Source of the DNA: Lampris incognitus
Taxonomy: Eukaryota > Chordata > Actinopteri > Lampriformes > Lampridae
Direction of reading: 5' to 3'
Assembly (NCBI RefSeq): GCF_029633865.1
Contig: NC_079213.1
Coordinates: 86,960,293 to 87,024,292, forward strand
DNA: 64,000 nt
Shown here: piece by piece, positions 1-31,536 of the stretch
Layout: the number at the start of each line of letters is the position of its first letter
Numbering within the stretch: position 1 is the stretch's first letter
The notes under the pieces: generated by a model
What the model saw: only the letters and a program-made list of their open reading frames with translations
What the model was told of the DNA's origin: nothing
Databases searched by the model: none
Program-made: the position numbers and the translations under genes

Positions 1-55
<55 letters not shown>
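1..55. repeat. (GT)n microsatellite at window edge
   Basis: Pure GT from position 1, so the true length is unknown. Confidence 0.97.
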
Positions 56-56
<1 letters not shown>

Positions 57-224
57 TGTGGTGTGGGCATGGCTTTCTTCTGGCTCCCTCCTGATTTGCA
101 GCTCATTCACCTTATTCGCCCAGCCTGATCACCTGCCTTCCATCAATTCATCAACTCAACAGTATATCTACTCTGGGTTCAACCGCTGTGGTAGTCTGAG
201 TTATTCCTCACGTTGTTTGCGTTA

Positions 225-460
225 CCTGTATTTACTATGTCTTGGATCACTACGCTGTGGTTCCCCTGCCTGCCAGCCCACCTATCTGCTTGCCTCACCT
301 GCTCGCTTATCCGCTACCAGCCACGCTCACTTCCTCGTCCATCTGTCCTGCTCAGCTCAGCATTGCCATCCACCATCGGCTCTCTATTTCCTGCCTTGCC
401 TGCCATTCTCATTCTTCTTTATTCATACAGTAAACCCTTTACATAAACATTGCTTAACAA
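225..460 (+). mobile_element. Partial gypsy LTR (left copy)
   Basis: Similar to 1840-2080: CATCTGTCCTGCTCAGCTCA, CTGCCATTCTCATTC and a downstream AATAAACCC/GTAAACCC region. It is truncated on the left by a microsatellite or rearrangement. Confidence 0.65.
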
Positions 461-489
461 CAATCAGTTTAAACCAGATACCATCCTTC

Positions 490-1700
490 TCTCATTGTAC
501 ATGGTGGCCACAGTGACCTGGGAAATTGAATCCCATGTCAAGGAGGCCCAAAAGATTCAGTTAGACCCAGGAAATGACCCTGATAACTTTTTTTTTAAAT
601 ACCTGATTCTATCCATTCACATATCCTTCAATGAGTTCACACCCCCTGGTTTGTCTGTCATCCTGGTATCAGCCGAACCTTGTTCTGAACCTTGGTTCTG
701 GTGGTCTTCCATAGAGGCTGACACCCATGCTTTCGTGCTCATTTGCACTGTATGTGCTCACAACTGGCCTTCCACCATCTCAAGGTAACACTGTCATACT
801 CATAATTGTAGACCGATTTTCCAAGACTGTACATTTTGTGCTCCTACCCAAACTTCCCACAGCCTCGGAAACCTCCAACTTCCTCTTCCACAATTTTGTC
901 CATCTCCACTGGATCCCATCTGACATAGTCTCCAACCATGGACCACAAGTTATTTCCCACTGTCAGGCTCTTAGAGCAACTGTGAGTCTCTCATCAGGTT
1001 GCCATCCTCAAACCAATGGACAAACAGAGTGGGCCAATCAGAACCCTGGAACCCCTCCTCCTGGAGTAATCATTTTCCCTGGATTGAGTATGCCCACAAT
1101 TCCTTGCCCAGTGCTGCCACAGGCATGCCACCCTTTGACTGCTCCTTAAGTTATTAGCCACCTCTGTTTCCTGCTCAAGAGGATGAAATCGTCATACTCT
1201 TTTTCCGGGCCCATCTTCGCCGCTGTCACAAGATGTGGAAGGATGCCGGCTCTGCTCTGCTCCATTCAGCCAGCACATCACTGACCATCAACAGACCCCA
1301 GCATCCAGCTACCAGCCTGGTCAGAAAGTTTGGCTTTCTTCTAAAGTCATCCTAGACAGTCTGGATATAGACCATATCCATTGGACCTTGAGAAAACATG
1401 AAAGAGACTGTATCATCAATCCCTTGCCGTTAGACTCAAGTTGCCTCTCTCTTTGAAAATGTATCCCACCCTCCATGCCTCCCATTTGAAGCTGGCTTTG
1501 TTCCCTCTGGCCATTCAGCCTCCACCCACCTGGATCATTGACAACCACCAGGCCTACACTGTCTGGTGACTGTTAGACTTATGCCACCAAGGTCACGGGT
1601 ACCAGTACCTGGTGGCCAGGAAGGGATCCGTTCCAGAAGAACGCAGCTGGATACACTGCCAGCTCATTTTGGGCCCCTCCCTCATCCAGGACTTACATAG
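490..1700 (+). pseudogene. Degenerate Ty3/gypsy pol remnant (RNaseH-integrase linker and integrase)
   Basis: Short conserved pieces survive in several frames: VTWEIESHVKEAQ (pol linker), [20 protein letters not shown] (integrase core), [11 protein letters not shown] (integrase HPQTxGQTE) and QKVWLSSK. Frameshifts and stops separate them, so the element is dead. Confidence 0.75.
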
Positions 1701-1766
1701 AGACCATCCAAACCCAGTGGTTCACCTGGAGACTCTCGTTGGGATGGCGGGGGAGGGGAGGTACTG

Positions 1767-2114
1767 TCATGGCCCCGGCAGTGTCTCCGTTTGTTTCTCT
1801 TGTGTTTCTGTGTTTCCCTACCATGTCTCCTTGTGCTCTCAGGATCACTACTCTCTGGTTCCCCTGCCTACCTGCTTGGCTGCATCACCTGCTCACTTAT
1901 CCTCTGCCAGCCATGCTCATTTCCTCTTCCATCTGTCCTGCTCAGCTCAGCTTTGCCCTCTACCATTCAGTTCAGTCCACCTCTGCCAACTGCCATAGCC
2001 TCTCTATTTTCTGCCTTGTCTGCCATTCTCATTCACCTTTATTCCTAGAATAAACCCCTTTTACATTACTTAATTCCATTGTCTGCATTTGGGTCCACCT
2101 CAACTGATCATAAC
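1767..2114 (+). mobile_element. 3' LTR of the left gypsy remnant
   Basis: Begins TGTCATGGCCCCGGCAG just after a purine-rich tract (GGCGGGGGAGGGGAGG) and ends ACTGATCATAACA. TG..CA ends with a preceding PPT fit an LTR; AATAAA lies near 2050. Confidence 0.75.
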
Positions 2115-2504
2115 AAAGAAGGTTGTGGTTTGATTCCTGAGCCGCTGTGAGCAGTTTGTATGTTCTCCTTGCGATCATATGAGGTTTCCTTCCATTCATC
2201 AAATACTCTGAACTTTTCCATCAGTATGAATGATTGTGCGTGGGCTCTGTAATGTACCGGCAATGTGTCCTTGGTGTATATTTGCCTTCTGTCCGTTGCA
2301 TGCTGGGATGGGCTCCAGTTTCTACTGTGGCTGAATAAGCAGGAGCAGATAATAAATGAAACCTATGATGAAGGCCACATTAAAACAATCACAAGCAGAA
2401 AAAAAATGCAATAGAAAGTGAGTTTAGAAGGGCTTTAGAATCAACACCAGATAATGAGAGTTAGGAGTGATTTGAAAGAATGAATGAAAGCCACTTTATT
2501 TTTG

Positions 2505-2815
2505 TCATTGTACAATTGTTTAGTTACAATGAAATCCTATTGTATAGGAGCAGTGGGTAGCTGCAGCACCTGGGGACCAACTCCAGTTCTTCTTTCCATT
2601 GCCTTGCTCAGGGGCAAAGACAGTAATATTAACCCTAACATGCATGTCTTTTTGATGGTGGGAGGAAACTGGAGCGCCTGGAGGAAACCCACACAGACAC
2701 AAGGAGGACATCCAAACTCCACACAGAAAGGACCTGGAATGGCCTGGGGTTCGAACCCAAGACCTTCTTGCTGTGAGACAACAGTGCTAACCACTGGGGC
2801 ACCGTGTCACCCTTT
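2505..2815 (-). mobile_element. tRNA-headed SINE
   Basis: Read on -: head GCCCCAGTGGTTAGCACTG with box B GGGTTCGAACCCC, then GTGTGGAGTTTGGATGTCCT and TCAAAAAGACATGCATGTTA. Same family as 3958-4310. Confidence 0.8.
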
Positions 2816-3904
2816 TTTTTAAAAGAGCATTTAATAAAAAAAGTCTGACAAAGAGATGAATGTGAAAAATAATAAAATGCGCTAAAGAGAAGGTAAAGAT
2901 CATTTTTGATGAAAGGCTAAATTAAAAAAAAAAATGTAAGCCTTTGTTTGAAGATACCCACTGAAGTGGTAATGTTCTTCAGGCTGTTTTCTCTTTGGTG
3001 CCATTGTAGAGACTGAAAAACTAGCCATGGAGGACCTGAGGGCCCACAGAACATAAGGCAGCAGTAACTTTACAATGTTGGCTGAAAGTGGGCCTTTATA
3101 GCTTTATGTACAAGTAAAAAGACTTTGAAATCGATTCTGAAAGCTACAGGGAGCCAGTGCAACTTTAATAAAACTGGAGTGATATGTTCCCATTTCCTAA
3201 TTTTGTTTTTTGTTTTTCCTTTAAAGTCAGTAGATATGTGCAACCAGAGATGGTCAGTATTTAATTTAATTATTTGAAATATGTATTTTAGTTACCTATG
3301 AGTATTTTGTAATTCATATCGGACCAGTTTGGAAAAAAACAATGTAATTTGTAAGAGATTACTTCTGGGAGCAGCATTTTGTCTTTGAAAATACTCAAAA
3401 AATACTTTTCAGCAGCGATCAGACTTGAGATCAAAGCTTTTTCTAGATGTAGTCTATTCATCCAAGATACGGTGATGATGAGAATATGAAGACCGTTAGC
3501 TGCCAAATCCCATGTGATGAGGTGATGGGGATGCTGTGTGTGGTGTGGATGTTGGATGGGTTTTAATGAATGGAAAATTGAAAAACCAACTGTACGTGTG
3601 TTCTTCAATGCTGTCTTGAACTACATCATTTACTGTCTCAATACCGCACTCACCTAACAAGAAATAACAGCCCTGACAATTGTTAGCTAAAAGAATGTAG
3701 GTCAACATTTTTTAGGAAAACCTTTCACACAACCAGCTATCATGTTTGTTCATAACACAAACTGATTTTAAGCAACCTTCCTTTGTAGAAGTGGTCTTTG
3801 GAGAAATTTTAAAATTTCAGATGCTGTGTTAATTGGTATTCTATTGGTATGTCTCTCCTCTGTTGCTCTGCATGGGGTTTCTTCCTATTTTTTCCCTGTT
3901 AAAG

Positions 3905-3937
<33 letters not shown>

Positions 3938-3957
3938 AATAGAGAGTTGTTCCTATC

Positions 3958-4310
3958 CTGGCAGTACGGTGGTGCAGTGGTTAGGGCTATCGCTTCAGAG
4001 CAAGAAGGTCCTGGGTTCGAACCCCGGGGTTGTCCAATCTTGGTGTCATCCTAGGTTGTCCTCTGTGTGGAGTTTGCATGTTCTCCCCCTGTCTGCAGTG
4101 GGATTTCTCCAGGTGCTCCGGTTTCCCTCACTATCAAAAAGACATGCATGTTAGGGTTAGTACTTCTGTCTCTGCGCCTGACCGAGAGATGGCAAGATGA
4201 AATAGAGTTGGTCCCCGGGTGCTGCACAGTGGCTGCCCACTGCTCCTAGCTACACCGCTAGGATGGGTTAAATGCAGAGAAGAATTTCCCTACAAGGATC
4301 ATCAAAAAAA
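3958..4310 (+). mobile_element. tRNA-headed SINE
   Basis: Head GGTGGTGCAGTGGTTAGGGC with box B GGTTCGAACCCC, body GTGTGGAGTTTGCATGTTCT, tail near GGATCATC and poly-A. An (ATT)n run precedes it at 3911-3938. Confidence 0.82.
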
Positions 4311-4853
4311 AAAATCCAAATCCAATGTGAGGGTCTAAGGACAGGATCTTGTGTTGCTGTAAAGCCTCCTGAGACAAATTTATAATTTGTGATATTGGGC
4401 TATACAGTATAAAATTGACTTGACTATTTTAAATACAAAAAAAACAAGTATTTAAATCGAATACATTTTTGACACCAGCATTTTGTAGCTTATTTTGATA
4501 CATTTGACAAAGCTGTATTTGTAATTTGTAACATGTTGAATTATGAAGTATCTTTGCCCATCTTGTGTCTGTGACGGTATTTTCATTGGTCTGGGGACTG
4601 GGATCAACCAGTGACCGAGTTAGGCAAGCTGCTCAACTCTGCAATCAAAAGCATCAATTTCCAAAAATGTGTGATTGCGAAGGAAATAAATGCTTTTGTC
4701 ACAGTAGGGGTTAGACTGGTTGCTTTACTCAAGCTCACTCCAGAGGGATACAACAAAGTACAAAAAAAAAAAGTCGAAAAAAGTTTTACTTGCGACACTG
4801 TTATACAGAAAAACCTTTGCACGGGGTGTTAATGTGCCATGTCTGTCCTCCAG

Positions 4854-18795
<13,942 letters not shown>

Positions 18796-19043
18796 CCTTT
18801 GAGCTCTAACCTCTTCCATCTCCATATATACATGTCTGGCAACCATGATGGGGGGGAAATGACTTAACACAAAGTTCATCTAAAGTGCTAATGCAATTTT
18901 CAATTATTTTTCTATTATATTTCCACATGTCCCAGGGTTTATGATTTACTGCAAAATCTTTGACGATTTTAACGGAGATGTTTCAACCTGTTCAAATCAC
19001 TGCACACATCTTGGACTGTTTCTTTAACCGGCATCCCAAACAC

Positions 19044-19340
19044 ACACTTTTGCATGAAATACCTCAAAAATTGGAGGAATATGTTTCCCTTACACTGAGT
19101 ACTGAGATGATAGTATTGTACGGAAATCTTTCAGTAGCTGAAATAATGTCCTGAAGGATGTAATATAAAAGAAAACAAGGGGGTTTTTCACACTGGCTGC
19201 TAATATGATTTAAGTTGAGATGTTTTGCACAGGAGTGGCATAAGTCTGAGACCCCAATTACTTTGTATAATATTCTTCTCTTTGGTATTTATATCACGGA
19301 TGCATTTGCTAGCCTTTTGCACCACATGGCAGTTACAATT
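19044..19340. repeat. Copy 1 of ~300-bp direct repeat
   Basis: Similar by eye to about 21801-22170 in the same orientation. Shared blocks include TTGGAGGAATATG, AATGTCCTGAAGGATGTA, TATAAAAGAAAACAAG and TTTTGCACCACATGGCAGTT. Copy 2 carries about 60 extra bases at 22013-22073. Confidence 0.8.
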
Positions 19341-20276
19341 CTGTGTCAAAACTTCACTTATTCTTCAATGCTCTCTGTGCAGCAATGTTTCCACCTGTCC
19401 AAATCACTGTGCACATCTTGGGCTGTTTCTTTGACTGCCATCTTTGGTTTATACGTCATGATACCTCTAACATTTCCATTTCCTTTGACAGCAATCTGTG
19501 AGCGGTCTGCTCATATGTATTTGTTGTGAAAAATGTTATTCATTTTGCTAAACATAATTTCTGCCCTCGCAGGGTAGTCAGATACTATTAGGTTCAGAGT
19601 GATGTCCAGATTTAGAGCCATCTATCTGTACAGGCCCCCGATGATTGATGGGACTTGCCCGTCCCTCTGTGGGCCAAGCTCGCTGCGTCCCCGCGGCTGC
19701 TATTTGAACCTGAGGGCTAATTTCAGCCATGGCATACATGAAGCTTTCCATCAGAGTAGGATTGTCTTAGCTCAGAGGTCCCCATCCCAACTCCTGCCTT
19801 TGTGCTTCCATAGACTGTTGCAGAAACCTGGATTCACCTTCAGCACCAATACCATGATTGCCGGGTTTATGATGAAAAAAGGAAACTGTTGGATGTGGAA
19901 TGGTTTTTACAGTGATCGTATGCACGTCTGTATTTATGGAAAACAAACGTTGACTGGTATAAGTTGTCTGGGATGATATAAAGATGAAATAACTTCACAT
20001 TTCGAAATAGGGCTGAGCAGGTTTTGCATACTTGTTGGTCAGTGGCTTATCAAAGTTTCAGCCCGAACTATTTCTAACAGAGCTGTTGCTGACACTGGTT
20101 GGGTCACCCTGACACCGTCAGCCGTGTTGAATGGCGTCAAAATATCACATATGTTAGTTTGGGTAATCTGCTAATAAGTATTTTCATATCACACAAATAT
20201 AAGGGTTTAGTTTGATAAGGTTTGAGAAAATACAGATTTTGTCAACATTGGAAATGAAGCAGATAATAGTGTAAAC

Positions 20277-20282
20277 AATAAA
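20277..20282 (+). terminator. Candidate polyadenylation signal, ADAM10-like gene
   Basis: AATAAA is followed by TGGTTTTGTGTC, a GU-rich downstream element. It is the first canonical signal after the stop codon. Confidence 0.5.
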
Positions 20283-20442
20283 ATGGTTTTGTGTCATTTA
20301 TCACAGCGTTACTGGTGTTAGAAAGCAAAGACAAATGCTTCAACTCGTTTTCTATTTCATTTGGAAATGGACCGCCACCTTCAGTCAGTGACTTCCTTAA
20401 ACAAATTTCATGCTCAGAAAAACCTTAAAGTTTGTAGGTTTG

Positions 20443-20448
20443 TTTATT
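20443..20448 (-). terminator. Candidate polyadenylation signal, lipg
   Basis: TTTATT on + reads AATAAA on -. It lies about 2 kb after the lipg stop, only about 160 bp from the convergent ADAM10-like signal. Confidence 0.45.
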
Positions 20449-21384
20449 AAAGTATTTATACAGTTCAGTGTTATATTTACGAATCTGTACAAGGGATTAC
20501 AGAAATGCATATTTTACATGTTAAAGTCATTCAAAGCATATCTACAGTTACAATGCCAAAAAAAACAACAAAAAAACACTCCCACCCCCTAAAAAAAATG
20601 CTATTTACATTTAATATGCTGTACATGAACGTAACAGTTTAGTAATGTTTAACTCTGCTTTCAGTGCTAGAAATAAACTAGAATATTTTCCACTCATTCA
20701 GACAGCTGAATCAAAAATTGTGGAAATAAAGTCACAATGATCACAGTACCGATCTCTATAGTGCCATTTAGTTTGCATGATGCTTACACAACTGTGTGTA
20801 TTTGAAAATGTGATTGTGAATATAATCACATTATATTCCTTCAGAATTTAATCTGGGTTAATAACCTCATTAAATTACATAATCGCATGATAATTACAGA
20901 ACATTTTATTCACAAGAGCCTCATAAGAAAAGCCACAACACAATCATATTGCTACAGTCCAGTTGTCCCACATAACACAAACACAGTGTCATACTTCCTG
21001 TGTGTGTGTGTGTGGGGGGGGGGGGTCATATTTGTCTTTTTGATTTAACCACATAAATCAGACAAAAGCAGAATAAAAGCAAGAAACTTTTTAAGTAACA
21101 TTATCAGCCTTGATGCATACCAGTTTTTACTTGCTGCCCATGTCTTAGTTGCCATTAAACAAACAATATCTAGATACATGCACTCTACTATCCTCAAGTG
21201 CTTCAGTATAAGCAACGAAGTTCCTAAAATAATGTACATGTCAGAGCATGTCCATGTTAACCATCACAGAGACTGTTTAAGAAACAGCCTCTGCGGTACA
21301 AAATGCATGCTCAACTGAAACAAGAGCAATAAAATAATATGGGTTAAGACATTTTGCAGCCGCTTTTGTCTGGCGACCATTAAC

Positions 21385-21727
21385 AGTAAAGGCACACTGA
21401 GACAGTAAAGGCACACTAAGAAAGTAAAGGCATGCTGAGACAGTAAAGGCACACTAAGAAAGTAAAGGCACGCTGAGACAGTAAAGGCACACTGAGAAAG
21501 TAAAGGCACGCTGAGACAGTAAAGGCACACTGAGAAAGTAAAGGCACACTGAGACAGTAAAGGCACACTAAGAAAGTAAAGGCACGCTGAGACAGTAAAG
21601 GCACTCAGACAGTAAAGGCACATTGAGACAGTAAAGGCACACTAACAAAGTAAAGGCACACTGAGACAGTAAAGGTACACTAAGAAAGTAAAGGCACACT
21701 GAGACAGTAAAGGCACACTGAGACAGG
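21385..21727. repeat. 19-bp minisatellite, two alternating unit types
   Basis: About 18 copies of units such as ACAGTAAAGGCACACTGAG and AAAGTAAAGGCACGCTGAG. The two types mostly alternate, giving a 38-bp higher-order unit. All repeat-derived ORFs here are shadows. Confidence 0.9.
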
Positions 21728-21800
21728 TCCCACAGCCATATGCCAGTGCTGAGGACGACAGTGGTGAATGCTCACATAAGTCAACCATTAGTGTTAGAGA

Positions 21801-22170
21801 AAACACATACTTCTGCATAAAGCACCTCGAACATTTCAAAAAGGTTTACCTTGGAGGAATATGCCTCCCTTACATTGAGTACCAAGATGAGTATTGAACA
21901 GAAACCTTTCAGCAATTGAAATAATGTCCTGAAGGATGTAGTATAAAAGAAAACAAGAGGGTCTTTCACAGTGCCCACTAAAACGAGGAAATTTAACTTG
22001 AGATGTTTTACACATGAGCGGAGGGGTATCTCCACACCTTCACATAGTACTCATTCAGTCGATGAGCCCCTCGTAAGTCTGAGACCACAATGACTATATA
22101 ATATTATTCCCTTTGGTATCTACACCAAAGATGCATTTGTAGTCTTTTTGCACCACATGGCAGTTAATTA
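21801..22170. repeat. Copy 2 of ~300-bp direct repeat
   Basis: Partner of 19044-19340 and lies in the predicted lipg 3' UTR. Because lipg is transcribed from the other strand, the two transcripts would carry this segment in opposite sense. Confidence 0.8.
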
Positions 22171-22399
22171 TTTATATTTATATATGTATGTGTGTGTCAC
22201 AAAAACAGCACTTACTCTACAAAACATTATACGGTATTCACACACTCAAAGATTTAAATAACACACACTTCTGTACATATCTACAAGGTGGTAATGTCTT
22301 CGTATGTTTTGAGAAATAAAATAAGTTACAAGTATAAATATTTTACTGAGTGCTGTGACATGTAGAAGGGCTTTCCACTGTCGCTCTCGTTTCTCGGTA

Positions 22400-29546
<7,147 letters not shown>

Positions 29547-29744
29547 CGCTTTTCACACTCTGTTTCCCCGGGAGAAAGTGATCAAGTGGCTTCAACAAAA
29601 CGACCAAATCTCAAAAATGAAGATTTTTTTTGTATTTTGTATTTTTTTTATCTTCCCCGCTGTTGTTGTTTCTTCTCGGGGCGGCTGCGGTGCGTCCAGC
29701 CTGTCGTACAGCGCGGATATCTGAGCCAGCCCGCAGCGGCGCCT

Positions 29745-29783
29745 TCTTAAATAGCGCCTCTCACACCGGCGCAAACTCATTGG
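29745..29783 (-). promoter_or_regulatory. lipg: Candidate lipg promoter (CCAAT, TATA-like)
   Basis: Read on -: CCAAT at 29783-29779 and CTATTTAAG at 29754-29746, about 25 bp apart and about 200 bp before the ATG. Spacing fits a class II core promoter; the start site is inferred near 29715. Confidence 0.5.
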
Positions 29784-29829
29784 TTGCTGTCCTCCGGGCG
29801 GAGAATGGAAAAATATGTGTAAAGGCCAT

Positions 29830-30118
29830 AACTGCACTGTTTTACGACCGACTTTACAGACCTTGTTGGCAGCGGTCTCCCATTAGCCAACGTAAATGCA
29901 ATATCATTAACCTTCATTTCTTTTATTTTGGAACGCCGATGGATTGATTCCAAACCGCACTCATCAATAGTTTATCGCCACAAAGTGATCCAGTGATTTA
30001 TTGATAACATAAATTAACGTGTGTTATGACGTTGTGTTGTGTTATATTCCATTATGATATGTTCCATTATGTTATGTTATGTTACATTATGTTATGTTGT
30101 TATGTTAAATTATGTTAT
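29830..30118. other. lipg upstream region and GTTAT-rich target tract
   Basis: Possible lipg 5' flank to about 29960, then (GTTAT)-like repeats from about 30020 to the nested gypsy LTR. The same tract type resumes at 42523 and 43306-43356. Confidence 0.6.
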
Positions 30119-30277
30119 TGTAGGTATTTGTTCTGTTGTGTGTGTGAGTCAATGATCACATTGACTTGTACCAAAACCGTTGGTTGATTAACGCCAAAAA
30201 GCTTGTTCACATGAGACCGGTAATTTGCTTAGCCTGCCTGGTAAGGACGAACTAGTCGATCGCAGAGCACATCAATA

Positions 30278-30356
<79 letters not shown>

Positions 30357-30412
30357 AGGTACGGTGGCTCGTGGTGGACAAACAGTACAATCATTTAGCC
30401 AAATGATCTACA
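30119..30412 (-). mobile_element. 3' LTR of nested gypsy
   Basis: Matches 42280-42522 along its length with roughly one difference in ten bases outside the (CA)n, plus a longer CA run (about 30281-30351). Confidence 0.85.
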
Positions 30413-30424
30413 TCCCTTTCCTTT
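30413..30424 (-). other. Polypurine tract of nested gypsy
   Basis: On -, AAAGGAAAGGGA ends exactly at the 3' LTR start. Confidence 0.75.
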
Positions 30425-30568
30425 AGTTCACATCTCTTAGATAAAACACATGGGTAAGCGTAAACATTACAAAACATTTGGTTTTACGATTTCAGTAAAC
30501 AACCCAATGAGGATACTCCTGGACAAACTTAAAACGATCCAACTGTAAATCAAGGTGGATGAATATAT

Positions 30569-30742
30569 TGTGGCGGACACTAGGGGCTATGCCTCTCACC
30601 CAGCAGGACTGTGAGCTGGGGGCGTGGTTTACGTTCCCGGGCTCGCTGGTGTAGGGTTGTTCCTGCTGCAGTTGGTTTTTGGAGTTGAGGACTAAACATC
30701 AACTCGCCTTGGTCTCCTGTGTTTTTCCTCATTCCTGCCACA
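30569..30742 (+). mobile_element. 5' LTR
   Basis: TGTGGCGGACACTAGG to CATTCCTGCCACA. Its poly-A signal reads GACTAAA where the 3' LTR reads GAATAAA. Confidence 0.9.
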
Positions 30743-30762
30743 TTGGTGACCCCGAATTGAAC

Positions 30763-31521
30763 ATGTTTGGAGCAGAAGATGAGTGTGTATCCACTTCGGC
30801 CACGCCGCCCCAACTCTCACAGCCGGCCGTTCTCGCCGCGGCTGTGAAACTCCCAGAGTTCTGGCAGAGCGACCCGGCCTCGTGGTTCCAGCATGTCGAG
30901 GCGCTGTTCCACCTGCGTGGAATCTCCGCGGACGACTCCAGATATTATTTGGTCGTCGCTGCGCTGGACCAGCAGTCCACACGCCGGGCCATGCAGCTGT
31001 TGCGCGCCCCTCCGCAACACGATAAATACGTCGCCCTCAAACATCTTCTGCTCCGGAGGTACAGCCTATCTGCCGCAGAGAGGGCAGATAGAATCCTTTC
31101 CCTATCCGGTTTGGGCGACGGGATGGCTGTGGATCTCATGGACAATATGCTGTCGCTGCTAGGCTCAGACGAAGGTGGGTTCCTTTTCCCGCACGTTTTC
31201 CTGCGCCAGCTCCCGTCTCCTGTGCGCGCGGCTTTGGCTAACTCCCCGTGTCTGGCCGCTGATGACTGCCGAGGTTTGGCTGAGGAGGCCGATCGGGTCC
31301 TGCTGGCTACCAGACGGTTCTCTGTGCAGAGTGTGGCATTGGAGCCTCTGCAGCCGACGTGGGAGGACGCGGACCCGGCAGTGGTGGCTGAAGTGACTGC
31401 CCGGAGACGGCGCGGGAGAGGCCTCTGTTTCTTCCACCAGCGGTTCGGCGACAAGGCGAGGCGCTGCGTCCCTCCGTGCACGTTTGAGGCGGCGGGAAAC
31501 TCCAGGGCCAGCGCTCAGTAG
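30763..31521 (+). CDS. gypsy gag-like protein
   Basis: ATG at 30763 (MFGAEDECVST) gives 252 residues to TAG at 31519. Contains a retrotransposon gag/capsid-type region (FWQSDPASWFQHVEALFHLR) and a C-terminal LCFFHQRFGDKARRCVPPC, the CxxH-like motif that replaces a classic zinc knuckle in this gypsy group. The open frame is complete, but the element is defective in pol. Confidence 0.8.
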   Translation: MFGAEDECVSTSATPPQLSQPAVLAAAVKLPEFWQSDPASWFQHVEALFHLRGISADDSRYYLVVAALDQQSTRRAMQLLRAPPQHDKYVALKHLLLRRYSLSAAERADRILSLSGLGDGMAVDLMDNMLSLLGSDEGGFLFPHVFLRQLPSPVRAALANSPCLAADDCRGLAEEADRVLLATRRFSVQSVALEPLQPTWEDADPAVVAEVTARRRRGRGLCFFHQRFGDKARRCVPPCTFEAAGNSRASAQ

Positions 31522-31536
31522 CAGCTGTGGGCGCTG

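Larger units (their letters stand above)
18796..20300 (+). other. Predicted 3' UTR of ADAM10-like gene
   Basis: No open coding potential follows the TGA. The first AATAAA downstream is at 20277-20282, followed by a T/G-rich stretch, so the transcript may end near 20300. The UTR would contain internal repeats (18967-19039 resembles 19381-19446) and one copy of a 300-bp duplicated segment. Confidence 0.5.
20425..22399 (-). other. lipg: Predicted 3' UTR of lipg
   Basis: No exon is seen between the last lipg codon and the - strand AATAAA at 20443-20448. The stretch contains a 19-mer minisatellite (about 21385-21727) and a 300-bp segment duplicated from the ADAM10-like 3' side. UTR extent is inferred. 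Confidence 0.45.

Noticed and set aside
3960-4035. Functional tRNA genes at box A/B motifs (3960, 26955, 37950, 48780)
   Set aside because: Each is fused to a SINE body, recurs dispersed, and does not fold as an intact cloverleaf by eye.
1-4853. Catalytic (HExxHxxGxxH) exon of the ADAM10-like gene in the window
   Set aside because: I searched by eye for the motif and splice sites and found none; the exon is presumably left of the window.
19599-19976. 125-codon ORF as an extra gene in the ADAM10-like 3' region
   Set aside because: No conserved motif, splice partner or start context; it lies in a predicted UTR.
21264-21839. Repetitive array resembling a CRISPR array or a repeat protein
   Set aside because: Units are contiguous 19-mers without spacers in a vertebrate genome. 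The frame drifts because 19 is not a multiple of three.
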